DNA of 64,000 bases from Burkholderia sp. (GCA_031253835.1 JAIRVP010000074.1:1-64000); one strand, 5' to 3'. Counted from the stretch's first letter, positions 40,802 to 49,524 are shown. A program made the numbers and translations. The notes: a model not told the origin generated them from the letters alone.

Positions 40802-42348
40802 ATCTCGGCGCAACCTTCGTCTTCGTCCTGCTGTTTATCGGCGTCACGATCATCGGTTTCCTGGCCGCGAACTGGCGGCGCGGCGATCTCGCCCATCTCG
40901 ACGAATGGGGCCTCGGCGGACGCCGCTTCGGCACGATCGTCACGTGGTTCCTGCTCGGCGGCGACCTTTACACCGCCTACACGTTCGTCGCGGTGCCCGC
41001 GCTCGTGTTCGGCGCCGGCGCGATGGGCTTCTTCGCGCTGCCTTATACGATCCTGATCTATCCGTTCGCGTTCGTCGTGTTCCCGAAGCTGTGGAGCATC
41101 GCGAAGCGGCACGGCTACGTGACGGCCGCCGACTTCGTCAACGCGCGCTACGGCAGCCGGATGCTCGCGCTCGCGATCGCGGTGACGGGCATCGTCGCGA
41201 CGATGCCGTACATCGCGCTGCAACTGGTCGGCATCGAAGTGGTGATCGGCGCGCTCGGCTTCGACACGACCGGCTTCGTCGGCGACCTGCCGCTGATCAT
41301 CGCGTTCGCGATCCTCGCCGCGTACACGTACACGTCGGGGCTGCGCGCACCGGCGATGATCGCGATCGTGAAGGACATCCTGATCTACATCACGATCGCG
41401 GCAGCCGTCATCGTGATCCCGGCGAAGCTCGGCGGCTTCGGGCACATCTTCGCGAGCGTGCCGCCCGCGAAGCTGCTGCTGAAGGCGCCCGATGCGATGA
41501 GCCTGAACGGCTACAGCGCGTACGCGACGCTCGCGATCGGCTCGGCGCTTGCACTGTTCCTGTATCCGCACTCGGTCACGGCGATCCTGTCGTCGTCGTC
41601 GGGCAACTCGATCCGCCGCAACATGGCGATGCTGCCCGCGTACTCGTTCGTGCTCGGCCTGCTCGCGCTGCTCGGCTACATGGCGCTTGCATCGGGCGTG
41701 AAGGACATGCCGCAGTACGCGCCGTACTTCAAGGCGTTCGGCCCGAACTTCGCGGTGCCCGCGCTGTTCCTCGAGTACTTCCCGTCGTGGTTCGTCGGCG
41801 TCGCGTTCGCGGCGATCGGCATCGGCGCGCTGGTGCCGGCAGCCATCATGTCGATCGCGGCCGCGAACCTGTACACGCGCAACATCCACCGCGAGTTCGT
41901 GAACCGCAACATGTCGCACGAGCAGGAGACGCACGTCGCGAAGCTCGTGTCGCTGATCGTGAAGGTCGGCGCGGTCGCGTTCATCCTCGGGCTGCCGCTG
42001 ACCTACGCGATCCAGCTGCAGCTGCTCGGCGGGATCTGGATCATCCAGACGCTGCCCGCGATCGTGCTCGGCCTGTACACGCGCGTGCTCGACCATCGCG
42101 GCCTGCTGGCCGGCTGGGCGGCCGGCATCGTGTGCGGCACGTGGATGGCGATCTCGCTGAAACTGGCCGGGTCGATCTTCACGATCCACCTGTTCGGCCT
42201 CGCGATTCCCGGCTACGCAGCCGTGTGGTCGCTGATCGTGAACCTGGTGGTGTCGGTGGTGGTGAGCGTGCTGGTGCGCGTGATGGGGATGGCGCACGCG
42301 GAAGATCGCACGCGGCCGGAGGATTATCTCGACGTCGTCGAGGGCTGA
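40798..42348 (+). CDS. sodium:solute symporter (SSS family), MctP-like
   Basis: A 516-residue, roughly 13-helix transporter of the solute:sodium symporter family. It has the N-terminal WGLGGRRFGTIVTWFLLGGDLYTAYTF, GYVTAADFVNARYGSRM, YTYTSGLRAPAMIAIVKD and YPHSVTAILSSSSGNSIRRN (an SSS-type sodium/substrate region). Presence of an overlapping DUF3311 gene is typical of MctP-type monocarboxylate (lactate, pyruvate, acetate) and amino-acid permeases. The exact substrate is inferred from that arrangement only. It ends before a strong terminator. Confidence 0.9.
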   Translation: MNLGATFVFVLLFIGVTIIGFLAANWRRGDLAHLDEWGLGGRRFGTIVTWFLLGGDLYTAYTFVAVPALVFGAGAMGFFALPYTILIYPFAFVVFPKLWSIAKRHGYVTAADFVNARYGSRMLALAIAVTGIVATMPYIALQLVGIEVVIGALGFDTTGFVGDLPLIIAFAILAAYTYTSGLRAPAMIAIVKDILIYITIAAAVIVIPAKLGGFGHIFASVPPAKLLLKAPDAMSLNGYSAYATLAIGSALALFLYPHSVTAILSSSSGNSIRRNMAMLPAYSFVLGLLALLGYMALASGVKDMPQYAPYFKAFGPNFAVPALFLEYFPSWFVGVAFAAIGIGALVPAAIMSIAAANLYTRNIHREFVNRNMSHEQETHVAKLVSLIVKVGAVAFILGLPLTYAIQLQLLGGIWIIQTLPAIVLGLYTRVLDHRGLLAGWAAGIVCGTWMAISLKLAGSIFTIHLFGLAIPGYAAVWSLIVNLVVSVVVSVLVRVMGMAHAEDRTRPEDYLDVVEG

Positions 42349-42378
42349 TTCCCCGCCTTCTGTTGCAGTTTCGACACG

Positions 42379-42407
42379 ACGCCCGCGACGCCAGTCGCGG
42401 GCGTTTT
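42379..42407 (+). terminator. terminator after the symporter gene
   Basis: The 11-bp stem ACGCCCGCGAC/GTCGCGGGCGT (42379-42389 and 42394-42404) with a four-base loop is followed by TTTT. Confidence 0.82.
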
Positions 42408-42605
42408 GCATGGTGCGCCGCGAATGCCCCGTGCGGCGGTGCATGCGTTTTTGCCGATCTCCAAGCGATTCTAGGTCCGCCGCGCGGTGGCGAAAATCGG
42501 TGCAAGACCGATTGGATGACGCGCGAACCGCTTGTCAATAATGCGTCCCGCCCGGCTGTACCGGGTGTTTCGATCTCCACACGATCCGATCATATGAGGG
42601 ATGCA

Positions 42606-42683
42606 ATGACAAAGATTTGGTTGATGGTATTCGGTTTGTGCTGCGTGGCGCTGGCCGGTTGCGTGAACGCGTACTACCGGTGA
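42606..42683 (+). CDS. micro-lipoprotein (25 aa)
   Basis: A 25-codon gene: a complete lipoprotein signal (MTKIWLMVFGLCCVALAGC, lipobox LAGC) leaves a mature product of only seven residues, C-V-N-A-Y-Y-R. AGGGA at 42598-42602 is well placed for this ATG; an in-frame ATG at 42594 would add four residues. A second gene of the same design follows within nine bases. Mature lipopeptides this short are known among entericidins and lysis or colicin-release lipoproteins, but no similarity to those can be claimed. Function unknown. Confidence 0.65.
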   Translation: MTKIWLMVFGLCCVALAGCVNAYYR

Positions 42684-42691
42684 GGCGCAGC

Positions 42692-42766
42692 ATGAGAATC
42701 CTGCTGATGTGGGCGCTGATCGCGCCGATCCTGCTCGCCGGCTGCGCGAACATGTACTACCGTTGA
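42692..42766 (+). CDS. micro-lipoprotein (24 aa), paralogue of preceding
   Basis: MRILLMWALIAPILLAGC ends in lipobox LAGC and leaves the heptapeptide C-A-N-M-Y-Y-R, sharing C-x-N-x-Y-Y-R with its upstream neighbour. The ribosome binding site (TGAGG, six bases before the ATG) overlaps the stop of the first gene, suggesting coupled translation. A third, full-size lipoprotein gene starts 12 bases downstream. The repeated motif and intact signals argue against chance; function unknown. Confidence 0.65.
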   Translation: MRILLMWALIAPILLAGCANMYYR

Positions 42767-42778
42767 CGGCGGGCCGCG

Positions 42779-43300
42779 ATGAAAACGATCTTGGCGGCGG
42801 CCGTGCTGGGTGCGGCGCTCACCGGCTGCATCTCGGTGTACGGCCCCGGGCAGCGATACGCGGCGCGCGACGCGCCGCCGGACAAACACGATACGGCCGA
42901 CGGTGCGACCGGCGCATCCGCTGTCGATGCAGCGTCGCGCATCGTGATCGGCAATCGCAAGGATGACGAAGTATGGGCGGCGGTCGCGCAGTTCTACGCG
43001 GACCACAAGCTCGCGGTGCGCGTCAGCGATCGCGATGCGGGCCTCGTTGCCGCCGCGTATGCCGACTATCCGAACGCGGGCAATTTCCTGGACTGTTCCG
43101 AACTGAAGCAGACGTCGAACGTGACGCATACGCTGAAGGTCGTCACGCGCATCGACGAGGCCACGCAGGGCGTGACCGTGTCGATCGACGTTGCGGGCAT
43201 GGCCGGCGTGGTCGCGGCCGGCAAGCAGAAGGGCGCGCGCGTCGCGTGCCGTTCGAACGGCACGCTCGAGCAGACACTGGCGGAGGTGCTGCGCAAGTAG
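42779..43300 (+). CDS. lipoprotein (DUF3568-like)
   Basis: A 173-residue lipoprotein with signal MKTILAAAVLGAALTGC. The mature part starts CISVYGPGQRYAARD, then a disordered linker, then an alpha/beta domain with ASRIVIGNRKDDEVWAAVAQFYADHKL, GLVAAAYADY and TLKVVTRIDEATQGVTVSIDV. The fold resembles small periplasmic domains of the DUF3568 sort, but this is tentative. It is the third lipoprotein in a row after two micro-lipoproteins and probably shares their transcript. Confidence 0.78.
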   Translation: MKTILAAAVLGAALTGCISVYGPGQRYAARDAPPDKHDTADGATGASAVDAASRIVIGNRKDDEVWAAVAQFYADHKLAVRVSDRDAGLVAAAYADYPNAGNFLDCSELKQTSNVTHTLKVVTRIDEATQGVTVSIDVAGMAGVVAAGKQKGARVACRSNGTLEQTLAEVLRK

Positions 43301-43354
43301 CGGGCCCGCCCGGGTCGTCGCAGGAGCGCGGCGTCCGGGCGGCACGCGCGTGCG

Positions 43355-43810
43355 TTACTGCCCCGCGCGTTTCGCGAGATCCTCGCGTTGCGACAGGTCT
43401 TCGACGTTGACCATCCAGTGCACGCCGAAACGGTCCTTCGCCATCCCGAAGCCGAGCGCCCAGAACGTCTTGCCGAACGGCATCGTCACTTCGCCGCCGT
43501 CGGCGAGCGCATTGAACAGCTTCTGGCCTTCCTCGACCGTCGCCGGGTTCAGCGACAGCGAATAGCCGGCATGCATGCCGCCGCCCGGCTGGCTGCAGTC
43601 GCCGTCCGAGCACATGATCATCGAATCGCCGATCGTGAAGCTCGCGTGCATCACCTTGTCGGCCATCTCCGGCGTCATCGGGTAGTCGGGGTTCGGCGGC
43701 GCATCCTTGAAGTGCATCTTGAACATCGTCTTCGCACCGAGTGCCTTTTCGTAGAACTGAAGGGCTTCGTCGGCGCGACCGTAGAACGTCAGGTACGGTT
43801 GGACTTGCAT
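43355..43810 (-). CDS. VOC-family PhnB-like protein
   Basis: A 151-residue glyoxalase-fold protein of the PhnB/3-demethylubiquinone-methyltransferase-like group: MQVQPYLTFYGRADEALQFYEKALGA, MHASFTIGDSMIMCSDG, GYSLSLNPATVEEGQKLFNALADGGEVTMPFGKTFWALGFGMAKDRFGVHWMVN. PhnB-like proteins have no assigned reaction. CAGGAGACAACG precedes the ATG. Stands alone; it converges on the lipoprotein genes. Confidence 0.9.
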   Translation of the reverse strand: MQVQPYLTFYGRADEALQFYEKALGAKTMFKMHFKDAPPNPDYPMTPEMADKVMHASFTIGDSMIMCSDGDCSQPGGGMHAGYSLSLNPATVEEGQKLFNALADGGEVTMPFGKTFWALGFGMAKDRFGVHWMVNVEDLSQREDLAKRAGQ

Positions 43811-43952
43811 CGTTGTCTCCTGTAATGAGCCAGGCCCGCGCGTCGGCGCGGGTTCGGCGTCGTGCAAGATTGACTGGGAAAGGGCACGTCGGGAGGCGGC
43901 CGCCGCACCCGTGACGTGGATTGTAGTGCGCGCGCTTGACGATGGAATGAAA

Positions 43953-43987
43953 ATAAAAACGGCCGCGAACAGGATGTTCGCGGCCGT
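43953..43987 (-). terminator. terminator after transaldolase gene
   Basis: A perfect 12-bp stem ACGGCCGCGAAC/GTTCGCGGCCGT (43959-43970 and 43976-43987) with a five-base loop is followed on the minus strand by TTTTATTTT. It ends the leftward tal transcript. Confidence 0.88.
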
Positions 43988-44050
43988 GTGCGGCGTGCTT
44001 GCTGACGGCTGGTGTCAGTGTTGCTGACAGCCGCTGACGCCAGTGGCGGC

Positions 44051-45004
44051 TCAGCGCAGCGCGTCGATCAGCTTCTCGAGCTTCACCGCGTCGGCGGCGA
44101 ATACGCGGATGCCTTCGGCGAGCTTTTCGGTCGCCATCGCTTCGTCGTTCAGCTGGAAGCGGAACGACGCCTCGTCGATCGCGACGCGCTCGGACGGCTT
44201 GTCCTGCAGCGATTCCGGCGACAGCTTGCGCGCGACCGTCTCGTTGCTGTCCTGCAGCTTCTGCAGCAAATCGGGACTGATCGTCAGCAGGTCGCAGCCG
44301 GCGAGCTCGGTGATCTGGCTCGTCGTGCGGAAGCTCGCGCCCATCACTTCCGTGTTGTAGCCGAACGTCTTGTAGTACGTGTAGATGCGGCGCACCGACT
44401 GCACGCCCGGATCGTTCGCGCCGCCGTCCTTCTCTTCGTTCCATTCGGCGCCGGCCTGCTTCTTGTACCAGTCGTAGATGCGGCCGACGAACGGCGAGAT
44501 CAGTTGCGCGCCGGCTTCCGCGCACGCGGCGGCCTGCACGAGCGAGAAAAGCAGGGTCATGTTGCACTTGATCCCTTCCTTCTGCAGCACCTCGGCCGCG
44601 CGGATGCCTTCCCACGTCGATGCGAGCTTGATCAGGATGCGGTCGCGGCCGATGCCGGCGGCTTCATACAGCTTGATGAGCTCGCGGCCCTTGTCGATCG
44701 AGCGTTGCGTGTCGAACGACAGGCGTGCGTCGACCTCGGTCGACACGCGGCCCGGGATCAGCTTCAGGATCTCGGTGCCGAACGCGATCAGCAGGCGGTC
44801 GATGATGAAGTCGGTGCTTTCGTTGCGATGATCGCGGACGGTTTTCTCGAGGATCGGCTTGTACGCATCCTTCTGGACGGCCTTCAGGATCAGCGACGGG
44901 TTCGTGGTCGCGTCCTGCGGCTTGTATTGCGCAAGCTGCTGGAAGTCGCCCGTGTCGGCGACGACGGTCGTGTACTGCTTCAGCTGGTCGAGTGCGGTAG
45001 TCAT
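44051..45004 (-). CDS. tal: transaldolase
   Basis: Pentose-phosphate enzyme moving a dihydroxyacetone unit from sedoheptulose-7-phosphate to glyceraldehyde-3-phosphate. The 317 residues match the TalB class in length. Motifs are VVADTGDF (Asp17), DATTNPSLILKA, the Schiff-base lysine Lys126 in RILIKLASTWEG, CNMTLLFSLVQA and FGYNTEVMGASFR. The start MTTALDQLKQ is preferred over a longer frame with Arg/Pro-rich sequence. Followed by a strong terminator. Confidence 0.96.
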   Translation of the reverse strand: MTTALDQLKQYTTVVADTGDFQQLAQYKPQDATTNPSLILKAVQKDAYKPILEKTVRDHRNESTDFIIDRLLIAFGTEILKLIPGRVSTEVDARLSFDTQRSIDKGRELIKLYEAAGIGRDRILIKLASTWEGIRAAEVLQKEGIKCNMTLLFSLVQAAACAEAGAQLISPFVGRIYDWYKKQAGAEWNEEKDGGANDPGVQSVRRIYTYYKTFGYNTEVMGASFRTTSQITELAGCDLLTISPDLLQKLQDSNETVARKLSPESLQDKPSERVAIDEASFRFQLNDEAMATEKLAEGIRVFAADAVKLEKLIDALR

Positions 45005-45173
45005 GGCGATTCGGAAGAAGGGCGCAGGGCGCCGGGTTCTCACGGGCCGCGCGAGCGCGGCGGCGAAGCGAAGCGGCGCCGGGGCACCGCTTCCGATCCA
45101 TCATTTTAGGCCCGATTCGTGTCGAGCACGTTTTGGCGTGCCCGACGCGTGCCGCAACGGGCGGCGAGCCGCG

Positions 45174-46385
45174 TCACGCGGGGCGTCGCGCGTTCAGGAT
45201 CACCTGCGTGACAATCCCCGCGACGAGCCCCCAGAACGCCGAGCCGATCGACAGCAGCGTGAGGCCCGACGCGGTGACCATGAACGTGACGAGCGCGGCT
45301 TCGCGCTGTTTCACGTCCTGCATCGCGTTCGCAAGCCCGCTCATGATCGAGCCGAACAGCGCGAGCGCGGCGACCGATACCACGAGCGCCTTCGGCAGCG
45401 CGGCGAACAGCGCGGCGATCGTCGCGCCGAAGATGCCGGCGATCAGGTAGAACGTGCCGCACCACACGGCGGCCGTGTAGCGCTTCGTATGATCCTCGTG
45501 CGCTTCCGGGCCCGTGCAGATCGCGGCCGTGATCGCCGCGAGGTTCACGCCGTGCGAGCCGAACGGCGCGAGCAGCAGCGACGCGAGGCCGGTTGTCGCG
45601 ATCAGCGGCGACGACGGCGTCGGGTAGCCGTCCGCGCGCAGCACCGCGATGCCCGGCACGTTCTGCGATGCCATCGCGACGACGAACAGCGGAATGCCGA
45701 TGCTGACGATCGACGCGATCGAGAACGCGGGCATCGTGAATACCGGGTGCGCGAGCGCGATGTGGAAGCGGCTGAAGTCGAGCAGGCCGAGGCCGCCGGC
45801 GACCGCCGTGCCGACGATCAGCGTCGTCACGATCGCATAGCGCGGCGCGAGCCGCTTGACGATCAGGTAGGTGAAGAACATCGCGAGCACGAGCGCGGTC
45901 TGGAACTGCGCGGCGCGGAAGATCTCGATGCCGATCTCGAACAGGATGCCCGCGAGCAAGGCGGCGGCGATGCCGGCCGGAATCCGGCGCATCAGCGTGT
46001 CGAACAGGCCGCTCACGCCGACGGCCGTCAGCAGCAGCGCGCACACGACGAACGCACCGATCGCCTCCGCATACGGCACGCCGGGCAGCGACGCGATCAG
46101 CAGCGCGGCGCCGGGCGTCGACCACGCGACGACGACGGGCGCGCGAAACCGCAGCGACAGGCCGATCGTCGTCAGCGCCATGCCGATCGACAGCGCCCAG
46201 ATCCACGACGAGATCTGCGCATCGGTGAGGTGGGCGGCGCGGCCGGCCTGGAACATCAGCACGAGCGAGCTCGTGTAGCCGGTCATCATCGCGACGAAGC
46301 CGGCGACGAGCGCCGACACGGACGTATCGGCGAAAAAGCGGCGGCCGCCGGCGCGGCTGGCGCTCGCGGTGGGCGAGGGGTTCAT
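45174..46385 (-). CDS. benE: BenE-family benzoate/H+ symporter
   Basis: A 403-residue, roughly 12-helix inner-membrane transporter of the BenE family: SVSALVAGFVAMMTGYTSSLVLMFQAG, WSTPGAALLIASLPGVPYAEAIGAF, AGILFEIGIEIFRAAQ, MASQNVPGIAVLRADGY, APFGSHGVNLAAITAAICTGPEAHED. Known members import benzoate with protons. No benzoate dioxygenase genes accompany it, so it may serve another aromatic or organic acid. It is oriented with tal but separated by 169 bases. Confidence 0.9.
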   Translation of the reverse strand: MNPSPTASASRAGGRRFFADTSVSALVAGFVAMMTGYTSSLVLMFQAGRAAHLTDAQISSWIWALSIGMALTTIGLSLRFRAPVVVAWSTPGAALLIASLPGVPYAEAIGAFVVCALLLTAVGVSGLFDTLMRRIPAGIAAALLAGILFEIGIEIFRAAQFQTALVLAMFFTYLIVKRLAPRYAIVTTLIVGTAVAGGLGLLDFSRFHIALAHPVFTMPAFSIASIVSIGIPLFVVAMASQNVPGIAVLRADGYPTPSSPLIATTGLASLLLAPFGSHGVNLAAITAAICTGPEAHEDHTKRYTAAVWCGTFYLIAGIFGATIAALFAALPKALVVSVAALALFGSIMSGLANAMQDVKQREAALVTFMVTASGLTLLSIGSAFWGLVAGIVTQVILNARRPA

Positions 46386-46443
46386 GCTATCTCCGGGGGG
46401 AGGCCGCTCGGACGCGGCCTTTGTATCGTGCGAACGGGTCGCG

Positions 46444-47619
46444 TTACTTGCTGAGTGCGCGCATCGCGGTTTCGAGGCCCGCCAGCGTGAGCGGATACAT
46501 GCGATGGCCGAGCAGGTCGCGGATCACCGCGACCGACTGCCGGTACTCCCATAGCCGCTCGGGCTCGGGGTTCAGCCATGCATGATGGGGGAACTGGTCG
46601 GCGAGGCGGCGCAGCCACACGGCGCCGGCTTCCGGGTTGTTGTATTCGACCGAGCCGCCGGGCTGCAGCACTTCGTACGGGCTCATCGTCGCGTCGCCGA
46701 CGAAGATCAGCTTGTAATCGGGTGTGAACTTGTGCAGCACGTCCCACGTCGCGGTGCGCTCCGAGTGGCGGCGGCGGTTGTTCTTCCACAGGTGGTCGTA
46801 CACGCAGTTGTGGAAGTAGAAGAATTCGAGATGCTTGAATTCGGCCTTCGCGGCCGAGAACAGCTCTTCGGTGCGCTTGATGTGGTCGTCCATCGAGCCG
46901 CCGACGTCGAGCAGCATCAGCACCTTCACGTTGTTGTGGCGCTCGGGCACCATCCGCAGGTCGAGCCAGCCCGCGTTCGCGGCCGTGCTGCGGATCGTGC
47001 CGGGCAGGTCGAGCTCTTCCGCCGCGCCTTCGCGCGCGAAGCGGCGCAGCCGCCGCAGCGCGACCTTGATGTTGCGCGTGCCGATCTCGACCGAATCGTC
47101 GTAGTCGCGATACGCGCGCGCTTCCCACACCTTTACCGCGGTGCGGTTGCCGTTCGACGGGCCGCCGATGCGCACGCCTTCCGGGTTGTAGCCGCCGTGC
47201 CCGAACGGCGACGTGCCGCCGGTGCCGATCCACTTGTTGCCGCCTTCGTGGCGTTCCTTCTGCTCGTCGAGCAGCGCCTTCAGGCGCTCCATCAGCTTGT
47301 CGAGCCCGCCCATCGCGTCGATCTGCGCCTTCTCTTCCGGCGACAGCTCGCGCTCGAGGCGCTTCTCGAGCCAGTCGAGCGGAATGTCGAACGCTTCCGA
47401 CGGCAGCGTGGACACGCCGTGGAAATACGCGCCGAACGCCTGGTCGAACTTGTCGAAGTACTGCTCGTCCTTGACGAGCGTCATCCGCGCGAGGAAGTAG
47501 AACGCGTCGATCGACGGCGAGATCAGCCCGGCCTTCAGCGATTCGAGCAGCGTCAGGTATTCCTTCACCGAGACGGGCAGCTTGGCTGCGCGCAGCGCGT
47601 AGAAGAAATTGAGCAGCAT
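46444..47619 (-). CDS. VWA (CoxE-like) domain protein, partner of MoxR ATPase
   Basis: A 391-residue soluble protein. The N-terminal helical part (LLNFFYALRAAKLPVSVKEYLTLL) precedes a charged and Gly-rich middle (NKWIGTGGTSPFGHGGYNPEGV). The C-terminal von Willebrand A domain carries the MIDAS motif D-V-G-G-S-M, T-F-T-P-D-Y-K-L-I-F-V-G-D-A-T-M-S and a final helix. CoxE-like VWA proteins work with MoxR AAA+ ATPases to insert metals or remodel complexes. The MoxR gene is directly upstream (26-base gap), so they form one unit. The client protein is not visible nearby. Confidence 0.9.
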   Translation of the reverse strand: MLLNFFYALRAAKLPVSVKEYLTLLESLKAGLISPSIDAFYFLARMTLVKDEQYFDKFDQAFGAYFHGVSTLPSEAFDIPLDWLEKRLERELSPEEKAQIDAMGGLDKLMERLKALLDEQKERHEGGNKWIGTGGTSPFGHGGYNPEGVRIGGPSNGNRTAVKVWEARAYRDYDDSVEIGTRNIKVALRRLRRFAREGAAEELDLPGTIRSTAANAGWLDLRMVPERHNNVKVLMLLDVGGSMDDHIKRTEELFSAAKAEFKHLEFFYFHNCVYDHLWKNNRRRHSERTATWDVLHKFTPDYKLIFVGDATMSPYEVLQPGGSVEYNNPEAGAVWLRRLADQFPHHAWLNPEPERLWEYRQSVAVIRDLLGHRMYPLTLAGLETAMRALSK

Positions 47620-47645
47620 GGCCGGGCCTTCGCGGGTGAGGGGGA

Positions 47646-48506
47646 TTACCGGTTGTGCCGGTTCATGTAGACGAGCCGTTCGAGCAGGCTCAGGTCCTGC
47701 TCGTTCTTCAGCAGCGCGCCCGCGAGCGGCGGCACGATCTGCTTCGCGTCCGCGCCGCGCAGCGCGTCGGCCGGGATGTTCTCGGCGAGCAGCAGCTTCA
47801 GCCAGTCGAGCAGCTCGGACGTCGACGGCTTCTTCTTCAGGCCCGACACGCCGCGCAATTCGAAGAAACTCTCGAGCGCCGCGCGCAGCAGCTCCTCGCG
47901 GATGTCGGGGAAGTGGACCGCGACGATCTTCTGCATCGTCGACGGGTCGGGAAACTGGATGTAGTGGAAGAAGCAGCGGCGCAGGAATGCGTCGGGCAGC
48001 TCCTTCTCGTTGTTCGACGTGATGATGACGAGCGGGCGGTGCTTCGCACGCACCGTCTCGCGCGTCTCGTACACGTGGAATTCCATCCGGTCGAGCTCGC
48101 GCAGCAGGTCGTTCGGGAATTCGATGTCGGCCTTGTCGATCTCGTCGATCAGCAGCACGCTCGGGTGCTCGGCGTCGAACGCCTGCCACAGCACGCCCTT
48201 GACGATGTAGTTCGAGATGTCCTTCACGCGCTCGTCGCCGAGCTGCGAGTCGCGCAGCCGCGATACCGCGTCGTATTCGTACAGGCCCTGCTGCGCCTTG
48301 GTGGTCGACTTGATGTGCCACTGCAGCAGCGGCATGTCGAGCGCGGCGGCCACTTCCTCGGCGAGCATGGTCTTGCCGGTGCCGGGCTCGCCCTTGATCA
48401 GCAGCGGGCGTTGCAGCGTCAGTGCGGCGTTGACCGCGAGCTTCAGATCGTCGGTGGCGACGTACTGCGAGGACCCTTCGAAACGCATGGCGGCGCTCTT
48501 CTTCAT
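47646..48506 (-). CDS. MoxR-type AAA+ ATPase
   Basis: A 286-residue AAA+ ATPase of the MoxR/CoxD group: Walker A LLIKGEPGTGKTMLAEEVA, Walker B SVLLIDEIDKADIEF, sensor 1 PLVIITSNNEKELPDAFLRRCFF, and a small C-terminal helical domain. It acts as a chaperone-like remodeller with the VWA protein encoded just downstream. The start at 48506 (MKKSAAMRFEGS) is weakly supported; Met7 is an alternative. Cytoplasmic, no membrane segment. Confidence 0.9.
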   Translation of the reverse strand: MKKSAAMRFEGSSQYVATDDLKLAVNAALTLQRPLLIKGEPGTGKTMLAEEVAAALDMPLLQWHIKSTTKAQQGLYEYDAVSRLRDSQLGDERVKDISNYIVKGVLWQAFDAEHPSVLLIDEIDKADIEFPNDLLRELDRMEFHVYETRETVRAKHRPLVIITSNNEKELPDAFLRRCFFHYIQFPDPSTMQKIVAVHFPDIREELLRAALESFFELRGVSGLKKKPSTSELLDWLKLLLAENIPADALRGADAKQIVPPLAGALLKNEQDLSLLERLVYMNRHNR

Positions 48507-48732
48507 CGGGAAAAAACCCAGTATAAGTCAGAAGGGCTGTCCGGTTGGGCCGCGCCCGCGTATCGTTGCGGGGCTGTGGCGGGGCGAACGGGGGCGCCGT
48601 ATGGACGCGTTCCCCGCCGACGCGGTACAATCTGGCCGTTTTTTTTGGCCTGCGTGGCGATCCAACAAGCAAAACGGCGCGGGCCGTTGCCGCTTTGGCG
48701 CCAGTTTCCCCTCAAGCTAGGTTACAAGAGCT

Positions 48733-49092
48733 ATGAACAAATTCGTCGGCAAACACGTCGTTGTCGCAGCGCTCGTGGCGCTCGCGGGCAGCGCGCAGGC
48801 GGCCGGTGTGGTCGGCAACCCGAAGGACGGGGCGAGCAAGGCCGCCATGTGCATCGGTTGCCACGGCATCCAGGACTACCGCGCGGCGTATCCGGAGGTC
48901 TACCGGGTGCCTGTCCTCGGCGGCCAGAACCAGCAATACCTCGAGAACGCGCTGAAGGCCTACCGCAAGAAGGATCGTCACTTCCCGTCGATGAATGCGA
49001 TCGCCGGTTCGCTGACGGACCAGGACATCGCGGATCTGGCGGCGTATTACGCCGTCCAGAAGGCCGACTCGAAGGACAATCCCTACAAGTAA
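48733..49092 (+). CDS. monohaem cytochrome c (class I, c4/c5-like)
   Basis: A 119-residue periplasmic cytochrome. The signal peptide (VVVAALVALAGSAQA) is followed by the haem motif C-I-G-C-H and a distal Met ligand in HFPSMNAIAGSLTDQDIADLAAYYAVQ. Pattern and size fit one half of a dihaem cytochrome c4. A second small cytochrome gene follows after 39 bases, suggesting a two-subunit or split c4-like electron carrier for a terminal oxidase. TACAAT at 48626-48631 may be the -10. Confidence 0.93.
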   Translation: MNKFVGKHVVVAALVALAGSAQAAGVVGNPKDGASKAAMCIGCHGIQDYRAAYPEVYRVPVLGGQNQQYLENALKAYRKKDRHFPSMNAIAGSLTDQDIADLAAYYAVQKADSKDNPYK

Positions 49093-49131
49093 GCGCGCGC
49101 CGCCGATCTCTCCGGCGGGACAGGAGCATTC

Positions 49132-49491
49132 ATGAACAACGCATTCAAGACGGCGGCGGTGGCACTGGCGGCCGGCCTCGCGATCGGTACCGCGCACGCA
49201 GCGGACATCACGAAGGGCAAGGAACTGGTCGAATCGCACAACTGCGCGGCCTGCCACGGCGCGCAGCTGAACAAGCCGATCAACGCCGAGTACCCGCGCC
49301 TGGCCGGCCAGCACGCCGACTACCTGGTGTGGGCGATGCGCCAGTACCAGATGGGGCTGACGAACCCGCTGCTCGGTCGCAACAACGCGATCATGCAGGC
49401 ACAGGTGCAGAACCTGTCGGTCAGCGACATGAAGGACATCGCGTCCTACATCGAGTCGCTGAAGGAAACCGACCTCGTGTTCAAGAAGTAA
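49132..49491 (+). CDS. monohaem cytochrome c, second of pair
   Basis: A 119-residue periplasmic cytochrome c: signal MNNAFKTAAVALAAGLAIGTAHA, haem motif C-A-A-C-H, EYPRLAGQHADYLVWAMRQYQMG and the Met-ligand region NAIMQAQVQNLSVSDMKDIASYI. It looks like the C-terminal lobe of cytochrome c4. CAGGAG precedes the ATG. It shares the transcript of the preceding cytochrome and ends at a strong terminator. Confidence 0.93.
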   Translation: MNNAFKTAAVALAAGLAIGTAHAADITKGKELVESHNCAACHGAQLNKPINAEYPRLAGQHADYLVWAMRQYQMGLTNPLLGRNNAIMQAQVQNLSVSDMKDIASYIESLKETDLVFKK

Positions 49492-49524
49492 GCGCGACGG
49501 GCCTCACGGGCGCTCGCAGCAAAA

